From Chrysomallon squamiferum (lineage: Eukaryota > Mollusca > Gastropoda > Neomphalida > Peltospiridae), in assembly GCA_012295275.1 (NCBI GenBank), contig CM022673.1:20019810-20079809 (forward strand): 60,000 nt of DNA. The letters run 5' to 3'. The notes under the pieces were generated by a model that saw only the letters and a program-made list of their open reading frames with translations, had not been told where the DNA came from and did not search any database. This document shows, one piece after another, positions 51,801-60,000 of this stretch. Both the position numbers and the translations under genes were made by a program. Positions within the stretch are counted from its first letter, which is position 1, and every line of letters begins with the position of its first letter.

Positions 51801-52084
51801 CACATATAATTTTCAAAATACACAATTATAGTTTATCACCAATTGTCAGTATTTCATTGAGATTTATAAATGCAGAATATTTTAATTTATTCAACTTTAT
51901 TATTAGAGAACCTTTGATATTTAATAATAGAAATCTGGCTAGTTTTCATAATTTAAAGCTTCCAAAATTTTGCAGATTATGTATACATTTTTAGACAAAA
52001 GGATATTCTAAATTTCCAATTTTTCTATGATCCCTTTTTGCAGCTTCTTCCTGGAAATGCTTCCATACTTTGAGCTGTTTTGAA
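44618..52084. other. Gene-poor AT-rich region with simple repeats
   Basis: No supportable coding exon. It holds a poly(A) run (46239-46256), T-rich tracts (46938-46956; 47502-47540) and (CA)n/(TG)n/(TA)n runs near 48605-48630, 48789-48838 and 49800-49817. The 5' end of the ZnF-helicase transcript probably lies in 44.6-46.9 kb. The segment around 46010-46100 has weak tRNA-SINE-like A- and B-box resemblance but is too degenerate to call. Confidence 0.5.
48789..48838. repeat. (TG)n-(TA)n compound microsatellite
   Basis: TG repeats pass directly into TA repeats, making the low-complexity frames on both strands meaningless. Confidence 0.9.
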
Positions 52085-52585
52085 TCAGGGAATGAAATGA
52101 TATAAATCCTGTGCTATGTTCCACTTCAGAATTTCCTTCTCAGTGGGTGGACGAGTTCTAAATGAAACAAAATAAAATAACTGTTACTTCCTGTAAACAA
52201 GTAATATTATTTTCTCAATTATCAGCTTTGTGTAAACATAACTGAAATAAAAAACATAAAATAATTGTTGTCAGAAACAAATACATTTAGTTGTACACTA
52301 AATTATTGTCAACTGTTTCTTTATACCACACAGAACCAGATATAAACTTTTAACATAACATTACAACTGGAAATATGGTGGGTCATTCTGCAAAACCTAC
52401 ATAAAAATTTATATTTTGCTGTGTACTCTGTATGGTACTAATGTGTCCCAAAAATACATTAACTGTTTAACTGAAAAATAAAGCCAGAATTTTGTTAATT
52501 AAGTATGATCTATATAAATAACATCTGTATTATGCTGATGAGTCCTCAAGTTAACTTGCCAAATTAACATTCAATAGTTAAGGTA

Positions 52586-53379
52586 CCGTATATACTTGTG
52601 TACAAGGCGACCTTATGTATAAGTCGATGTGTATTTTAAGACCAAACATTGCATCATTTTAGGTATTACTTGTGTATAAGTCGACTGTAGGTTCCAGGCA
52701 CCGTCACTATTTTTAGACCAGTGTGACAGTGCCATGAAGGCCTACATTGTACGCCTACTGTAACATAACTTTCACGAGCTGTAACTTGCACGAACATACC
52801 AAAATAACGTAAATGCATGTATTGCACGAGCTATAGCCTAAATGTATCATAAATAGTATCTCTTTAATGTAATAGGTCTAACATGGAGACCTAACTTACC
52901 GTTATATTTACAAAATTTGTCGGTAGTGGATATTAATGACGATTGCAATATTATTTCACCCAATTCTTTACAGTTAAACAAGTGAGTTTTGTTAATGAAA
53001 TTAGGACCGATATTTAGTGCAATTTGGCAGAGAAGTCTGCATTCCTAGATCATTGCAAGACGCCGTAAGGCATAATGCCGTACTGATGGTTTTCTCGCTT
53101 TAAAATGTATTTTTATTTCATTAAACGGAAGAATATCATGTTTTACATTCATATTTGGTTTTGTTAATTCTTTTTTCAAATTGTTTTATACGATAAAATT
53201 ATATTTTTGAAAAGCCGAAAGACCGCGATTATTTTAGATGCATCCCGTAGCAAAAAAATAGTCAAAATGGCGACGCTTCAGGAACAGCTACAAAAGCATT
53301 ACCTATGTATAAGTCGACCCCCCAAATATTACCTTAATATAGTCTCCCAAAAATTCGACTTATACACAAGTATATACGG
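52586..53379. mobile_element. 794-bp TIR DNA transposon with TA target-site duplication
   Basis: The ends are inverted copies: CCGTATATACTTGTGTACAA at the left and acacaagtatatacgg at the right. Both are flanked directly by TA (52584-52585 and 53380-53381), consistent with a TA-targeting superfamily such as Tc1/mariner. Subterminal repeats of 'tataagtcga' type occur on both sides. There is no open frame, so it is non-autonomous. The interior has more CG than the flanking sequence. Confidence 0.75.
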
Positions 53380-54569
53380 TAATTGATGTCCCTATGAGAT
53401 TAATAAAACTCATAAAAAAATATATATATTATTTGACAATTAAATGGTTTGTACTTTTTTAAATGTTAAGAAATGTCTTTTCTAAAATCAATTCACATAC
53501 CTATATCAGTAAAAATTAAGAATCAAATTTAAAACTACACACATATTTTTTTGATGCACACAGTAAAAATAACAAAAAACAAATTCATAACTAGATTTAT
53601 ATTCCAAGTTGATGATAACAAATAAATTCAAATTATTGTAACTTTACCATTTAAAAAACCCAATAAAGGAATAAAAAAAGTTTAAAATTATCTAGTTTGA
53701 AAAATAAGAAATAAAAGAATATTTTTAAAATCTTACTTGTAAACAGGTGGTGTCAGTTGTGACTTTTTCTTTCAGAATTCTCACTTTGAATTTGTTCTAC
53801 TGAAAACAAAAAAACAAGTTATAATATGAAAATTAATATGTTCTGTATACTTTAAAGTTGTTTTATTTTTATTATATAAGTGTTCATTATTTTTTTTTTT
53901 TTTTTTTTAATACCATTTTATTTATTAATGAAACATTAAATCCCAAACAAAATCTAAGAGTCCATAAACAAATCCAGGTGGTTTATAGCAAGGATCCCAC
54001 ATCTTATAAATGGGTTCTTATCCAGTATTCTTACAAATTTACAACAGCACCCTCCCATAAATGTTTTAAAATTTTATTTCATGTTATAAACTGTTTCCCC
54101 ATCACTGGTGATATCTACCCCAGTTTCTGAAATCGTGTAGTAGAGCTGCACTGATGACTGTAATATTAATTTAACAGCTCAAACATTTTGAGTAGATCTG
54201 CCTTCGTCAGTTCCAGTCTTTCAAATGGTTATTATGAAACACCTGCTACATCACCTGATGTGTAAATACAGAGGCAGATAGATAGATGGACATAGATATA
54301 TAATATCTATAAGTTTCAATAAATAAGATATAAAATATAACCCACAACCCAATAATTTGATTTAACAAAATAAAGTTTATTCTGTAATCTACCCACTTTC
54401 CTTCCAATGCCATGTCACAGTAAAACACATTATCAGCTGGTGGTTGGTAACAAAGCATTTGCCATCACTTCACCAACAATATGCTCACTTGAATACCAGA
54501 ATGCATACAGCACTGAAACATAACAATACATTTCTATATTTTATTTTTATTTTTTAAATGACTTGACTT

Positions 54570-54596
54570 ATACGTGTGTGTGTGTGTGTGTGTGTC
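54570..54596. repeat. (GT)n microsatellite
   Basis: Short GT run in intronic or intergenic sequence. Confidence 0.8.
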
Positions 54597-54679
54597 TGCA
54601 CCAGCAGGAGTGTAAAACATTCAAATAAATATAACATAATTGTAATAAGTACATTAATAGTTAAGTCATATTAACCTCC

Positions 54680-54930
54680 CACCGATGTGGTGCTCAAGGA
54701 CATCTGAACCTTTCCTAGACTACTTTGACAACACCTGTGTGTCCAGAGCCTTTGTCATATTCAGCCCCCACAACTTCCAGGTGGATCCATTCCTCCACTT
54801 ACCATCTGGAGAGTCATTGATAGCATACAGAAAAATCAGGCCCTGCGTAGTGTGCCACCAGCAAAGCATGTAAGACACCACACCCACAAACTCCAGTCAA
54901 AGCTGCACAAACAGTGCACTGACAGGCGTG
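54680..54930. other. GC-richer fragment, probably an old repeat or retroelement remnant
   Basis: About 250 bases have clearly higher GC than the flanks and are free of the surrounding AT-rich repeats. Neither strand gives a recognisable domain. It could be a mobile-element remnant or a non-coding exon; no call is possible from sequence alone. Confidence 0.25.
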
Positions 54931-55627
54931 ACAACAGTAAGACTTTTTATATATTTATGAGGGACTGAACTAAAAGCACCTAGCATAAACTAAAGATATA
55001 TGAATACTGATCTTTATACGAGAAAGGTCATACGGGGTACCAAGACAAAATAAGAATCTGCACGGAGGACAGATTAAAACATTAAAAATTTTGGTATAAT
55101 AAATGTTATTGACACAGGTTAATTGACATTACTCCCTATCAAAACAAGAATAGACAATTCAAATTGCTTACCATACTTGTCCGTAAAAACAATGTCATTC
55201 AAAAACATTGGTTTCCTTGCCTGACTGAACTCTCGTCTTGACCGTTTTCTTCGCTCTCGCTGCTTAATTACTGAACTGAATTAAACTGAAAAAAAATTAA
55301 CGTGCTAATCTGAACAAGCTGTTGTGAAGCACGTCTACGACGGCCGCGCTTTCTGACAGGTCAGCGGGCGTGTCCGTCGCAGAAACTTAATTACCAAATG
55401 CCAGCCTTTTTATAACAATGCCATGGAGTTGAAAAATTAGCGGAAACAATAAAAGAGCAGATGAAGTTACAATTAAAGTTACGCAATTTCAATTCCATCG
55501 CAAGCAAATAAAAAGAGTGGATGTGATTTGAAGTAACAATTAAAGTTACGCAATCTGAATTCTGCGACAACTGCCTACAAATACTGTAATTAACAAGAAC
55601 TCAAAAATAATTATTTTCATTTATTTA

Positions 55628-55648
55628 TCACACACACACACACACATA
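55628..55648. repeat. (CA)n microsatellite
   Basis: Short CA run. Confidence 0.8.
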
Positions 55649-55945
55649 AATTTACAATTTTAGATTAGCCTGGGGAAAATTGCAGAAACTTTTTGCCATA
55701 CTTCATACTTAATTAAAATATATTCATAATACTGCACTAATCTTTACAGCGGTATTTGCTCGTGTTAGTAAAGTCTGCCACTATAGTTCTAAAATAACTG
55801 CGCGTTATTGTTGAATTAATACTGGGATCATCCTAATCTTATTATAAGCATTTAGAAAGATGCTCTAAGTTGATAATAATAAACATAGTAACAGAAAACT
55901 AGTCTTTTCCATCATTCCAAGTAACAGTCAAACTATCTGGGAATA

Positions 55946-56716
55946 CAGTGGTACCTTGACTTACGAGTTTAATTCGTTCTGTGACCGGGCTCATAATTCA
56001 ATTTGCTTGTATATCAAATCAAGTTTTCCAACTGAAAATAATTGAAATACCATTAATCTGTTGAAGCCTCCCCAAAACCACCCCAATTTTTTGTAACATG
56101 TTTTTAAATAAGAAAAATGTATGTATAAATGACAAATATTGTATAAAAACAAAATAAAAAAGAATGTAAAGAAATAAACTGGTTTTGTAAAGTGTACAGG
56201 GTTAGGGTTTCTCTATCTTTTCATGGACATAGGCCTGCAGCTTAGAAATTATTTTAACTTCTTTTACTGGAGTTATAGCCTTTATCGACCCCTTCTGCTT
56301 CAGTATCGTACATATCGTAAAAGTACTATGCTGGTACTGCATTGTAGTCACTTTGATTACACGCACACCTAACTCATGTTTTCCTGTGAGTTCTTTCATT
56401 AATTCAATGGACATCATCCGCTTCTTCTTCTCACACTGTCCTTTGTACTCACTTTCTGAGGATCCATGGACATTTTGCAAAATACTGCACAAAATGCGAT
56501 CACAACACAACAGAGATGCTTCCACGGCGAGGTAACTACGTGAAGCAAATGAATGAGATGCGCGATGCTGGGCAGATGGTGTGTTATTCGTTGCACTAAC
56601 TAGCGGCGGCATATCTGAAGCTCACTCATAACTCAGATTTTGGCTGGCAACTCAAAGCAAAAAATCAACCAAGCGACTGCTCGTAACTCAGTAAACTCGT
56701 AATTGCGATACTACTG
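55946..56716 (-). mobile_element. Pogo/Tigger-like non-autonomous transposon copy
   Basis: TIRs read CAGTGGTACCTTGACTTACG at the left and the inverted counterpart (ctcgtaattgcgatactactg) at the right, flanked by TA on both sides (55944-55945, 56717-56718). On the minus strand (56612-56202) is a remnant of the CENP-B-like N-terminal domain of a pogo transposase (KKKRMMSIELMKE; STFTICTILKQKGSIKAITP). The catalytic domain is absent. It shares the same internal deletion structure as the plus-strand copy at 33382-33998. Confidence 0.8.
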
Positions 56717-56999
56717 TATTCATAAAGTATTAGTGGTATGATTATTCATTAGCACCTTTACTTCTGTCGCATTGGAAGTGTTGTGATTGTCAGGCTCCCT
56801 CCTTTGGAAGTCAGATGAAACATAAAATTATAATATAAGTGTGCATCACTGAAACTTGACAATTTTCTACGGGGCGATAACCAAAGATGCTGTTACAGAC
56901 AATATAAACAGTTTACAACTGCAAGTGACCTATGCATTCAGATTATGGTTCTGAATCTATTTTTTTATTATTATGCAGTCATTTAGATAACTTTTATTA

Positions 57000-57045
57000 T
57001 TATTATTAGTAGTAGTAGTAGTAGTAGTAGTTGTTGTTGTTGTTT
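57000..57045. repeat. (TAG)n/(TTG)n trinucleotide repeat
   Basis: ATT units pass into TAG units and then TTG units. Low complexity only. Confidence 0.85.
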
Positions 57046-57399
57046 TTATCTTATTTGTTTTTATGGATGTTATGCATGAAAACCCGAAGACTGCAAACTG
57101 ACCTCTGTATGATGGTAGTAGTTTTCAAAGAAAATGTACTAATTTCATACATAATACAATTAGCTATAATACTAATAAATATTTTCACTGTTATGAAAGT
57201 TAATATATGTATTTATTTTGTTTTATTATATTCTATATGTGGCAAGTGAGCTGTTTGACTGGTCAATGGAAAAAAGTCACAAGAAAATAAATCACATACA
57301 CGTCACAGAATAATAATTAAAAAAAAGACAGGAAAAAAGATCACAGAAAAAAAGGCATTATTCTAAGTTCAGTAATGGAATCATACAGAGCAAAAACGG

Positions 57400-58120
57400 T
57401 GGTACTAAGATCTGCTTACACGGTTTTATGTATACGAAGCATTCAGCTCGTAAAGACAAGTTGTGGTCGAAGTGTGTCAAAAATTTCAGTGGTCAGTATC
57501 GTGGCAGCATGATAAGAGATTTACAGTTGGTAAACCCAGTAGACTGATCACAACCACACTGCATAAAAAGCACAAGTTCGACTCATTAAGGTTCGAAATA
57601 CAGCAAAGACCCAGAGTGCCAACATTAGAAACAAACCTAGCCACATCCTAGCTCAAGCCCTCGCCCAGTGTGATAATGAGGTTCGTGCAATGATACCTTG
57701 CTTAACCAGCTGCCATCTCCTATGATTCCTAGAACACTTTAAGACCTTGGTGACTTATCAACAATTCCTGCAAACTGTTGGTTATAATCCTGAGCAGTTT
57801 CTTTTCATACTCTAATGACCTCCTGAACTGTGAAGTGTGCATGCTCTGACAATGAATACCAGTCCAAGAACCAACAACATCTGCAAGGGATGGAACAATA
57901 AGTTTTTCAACCTTGTTGGCCATAATCATCCATCCAGTCTGGCAAATCATTGAGTGGTTCCAGCTAGAATAAGGTTCAGTTCGCACCCAGCCACAGAAAA
58001 GATTTAACAAGGCATATGTGCGGCTTCAGAAGCACCTAAGCAACTTATGCGAAGATCGTGTCATGGCCGTAAAAGTGAACCAGAGTTCTAGCACGGGGTT
58101 GGTTGGAATATTCGCTTAAC
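57400..58120. other. GC-richer block without recognisable gene
   Basis: About 700 bases are of higher GC than their flanks, with short open frames on both strands (57463-57651 plus; 58010-57729 minus). None shows a familiar motif or splice-supported continuation. An old mobile element is the likeliest explanation. Confidence 0.25.
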
Positions 58121-59274
58121 CCATCTAAATTAGTGAACAGATTATGAAAAACTGTATGTACTACTGAACTGTTGAACTAAGATATTTCTTCTTCAATTTT
58201 TTTTTTTTTTTTTCCCCCCACGATTTGAGTACAGCATATATGAAAATATAAACATTTATCTTGCAGGCCGAGTTATTGTAATCAGAATAGCATTAATATT
58301 ATAATCTGGTACTGGACTGCTTATTCGGCTTCCAGAAATCTGGAAATAACAGAAAAGCGACTTTTTTTAAACTATTTAGTTTTGAATTTGGTATGCTGGC
58401 TGTAGTTCGAAGCAAACTTCATAGGAAGTCAAATTAACCACATACAATTACGATTTAATTGATTAAATGTGGGTTGAAATGATACCAGAGGCGGATGCAC
58501 TATCTTGGTTAATAAATCATTAACTTTATTTAGGCTCATCACTTCGCGGCATAATATTAGTTACAGGCTGTGTCTCCTTATTTGCTTCATAAAGTCCATT
58601 CCTACATTGAAACAGATTCTTCAAAAGTTGTATTCTAAAATCATTTCTTAAATCTTATCTAAATAGAATTCAGCTTCTGCTTTATTTATATAATAATAAA
58701 ATTCATATCAATGAACTTGTAATATTTTAAAATTCCAGTTTTTGTCAGATGCTTTCTCTCTGTAAAATGTTTTGATTACCGGTCTCAGGAGGAAAAGGTA
58801 CTCAAAAGGTAATTTTTATTATTATAAAATTGTACCTTCATGCCAAAGAAAACTGCAACTTGTTAAAAGAAAAGAAAAAAAAAAAAGAACCCTCTACTAA
58901 TTAACATTACAGATTTTAAAAATAATTTATCCCTAAATGTATTTCATCACGATCATTTCCTTATGATTAATTTGGTACAAATATAAAAATTGTAGTATAT
59001 ATATATATAGAAGTAAAGTTATGAATTTTCAAAGATTTTTTCTTTTTTTTCTTTCCTTTCTTCTTTCTTCTTCTTTTTTTTTTTTAGTCTTGCACAGATG
59101 AATTATTTTACCAACAAAATAAACATATTTTGCAGAGTTGTGTAAAATTTAGACTATTTGAAACACATAGTATGACATACTATGAAATTAGCTTTATCAG
59201 TGACAATCTCGCTCCAGAATGGGCCCTTAAAAATAAATATTTATTCAAAATTGCAATTGCAAACAGCACGCAAA
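58121..59274. other. AT-rich sequence, nothing identified
   Basis: Contains T-rich and pyrimidine-rich tracts (58198-58217; 59029-59085) and a short (TA)n near 58995. No exon with supporting splice signals is visible. Confidence 0.5.
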
Positions 59275-59400
59275 TACCAAATATTAAAAAGTTCATAACT
59301 TTGGAACTATTGGACTAACAACTTTGAATTTTGTATTGTTGAAATCAGGATATAAAGGTCTACAATTGTGAAGTCAACCTTGTATTTTTCAAACAGAAAA
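59275..59400 (+). repeat. Degenerate relative of the intron-6 transposon TIR
   Basis: The stretch 'ttcataactttggaactatt' followed by 'ttgtattgttgaaatcagg' parallels the TIR interior at about 9403-9460 ('tcatatctcaggaactactg' then 'ttggtattgttgaaatgg'). Only one end is seen and no partner TIR is in the window. Confidence 0.35.
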
Positions 59401-60000
59401 TTACTTTTGAGTACCTTATAGTTAAATACATTTGCGGATTTTACCTTTGTTTGTTTGTTTTATATTTTAAATATATATTTAGCCTTAGTCAAGAAAATTT
59501 GAAAATCCTGAAATCCGGCTCATTTCCGATCCCAAGCTAGCCGGATAAATGGTTCTGTACCTGTACCGACTTTTAGAACAGATTTATTCATTCTGATTTT
59601 TTGTTGGTCTAATTCAAACACAAAACAAAATATGTAAATGACGTACTTAGCGGTAATATGAACAAAATTAAGTGATTTTTTTCTGTAATAAAATCTCAGT
59701 CTGATGTATTCAACAAAATTAGGAAAATACATATAAATAAATAAATAGATCTGTAATAAACAAAATAACCACTCGGTAATTCACTTCAAAGGACATCATA
59801 ACAACAAGGAAACAGCACTTTTGGCTGACAAGGCTAAATCAATCGTTTTATGATCGTTCGCACCATTTTACGACATCGTTATGACCGACATCTTGAACTT
59901 CGGGAACATGGCCAAATAATATGCATTGGCGTCTTTAAAGAAAAAATTTTTTACAACAGTTATTTCCCTTAAGGTGATAGATGTCACTAGTGTTGATATT

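Larger units (their letters stand above)
52085..55390 (-). other. Possible small three-exon transcript (coding status unclear)
   Basis: Three well-spliced segments line up on the minus strand. The first is a start exon ending at 55172 (gtaagc donor), with an ATG at 55208 giving MFLNDIVFTDKY, downstream of a locally GC-rich, CpG-containing stretch (55320-55390). The second is an exon 53799-53737 whose acceptor is a cag/tag tandem (NAGNAG) and whose donor is gtaaga. The third begins at 52157. From the first ATG the frame ends in exon 2 after SENSERKSHN. A different frame across exons 2-3 reads LTPPVYKTRPPTEKEILKWN and stops at 52085; it looks protein-like but is not joined to the ATG by any junction I can see. 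It could be a small-protein gene with a sequence error or a non-coding RNA. A TIR transposon lies in its second intron. Confidence 0.3.

Overview
This is a nuclear genomic window from an intron-rich animal. It is AT-rich and packed with (CA)n, (TA)n, TAA and ATAG/TATG microsatellites, with GT-AG introns and several terminal-inverted-repeat DNA transposons. Gene content and repeat texture fit a lophotrochozoan, most likely a cephalopod mollusc. That assignment is inference: no mitochondrial or rRNA marker is present.

Layout: (1) 214-3939, minus strand: the first five coding exons of an unrecognised protein whose remainder lies left of the window. (2) 5276-16380, plus strand: a complete 13-exon API5 (apoptosis inhibitor 5) gene, divergent from (1) across about 1.3 kb. 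Its intron 6 holds a 2.5-kb long-TIR DNA transposon, and coding exon 8 carries an apparent frameshift in an A7 run. (3) 19126-32805, plus strand: a 27-coding-exon gene for a protein of about 1066 aa with two calponin-homology-like domains, a coiled linker and about ten ankyrin repeats; it includes a candidate 9-nt microexon. (4) 34744-36049, minus strand: a three-exon VHR/DUSP3-type dual-specificity phosphatase. (5) 37667-44614, minus strand: a four-exon gene for a protein of about 1410 aa that fuses eight U1/matrin-type zinc fingers to a RIG-I/MDA5/Dicer-type helicase. It has no CARD, no RIG-I C-terminal domain and no RNase III, and is the most striking system here. (6) 52085-55390, minus strand: a possible small three-exon transcript of unclear coding status.

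The rest (44.6-52 kb and 55.4-60 kb) is mostly AT-rich sequence with simple repeats and transposon fossils: two opposed pogo/Tigger-like internally deleted copies (33.4 and 55.9 kb), a 794-bp TA-flanked TIR element (52.6 kb) and a degenerate relative of the intron-6 transposon TIR (59.3 kb).

The neighbours do not form an operon. The ZnF-helicase has the parts expected of a cytoplasmic dsRNA-recognition protein, with the zinc fingers as RNA binders and the helicase as duplex-stimulated ATPase. API5, the CH/ankyrin protein and the phosphatase look like independent genes. All exon models come from reading splice signals and codon phase by eye. Codon phase closes exactly for the CH/ANK, DUSP and ZnF-helicase genes, and for API5 except at the noted A7 run.
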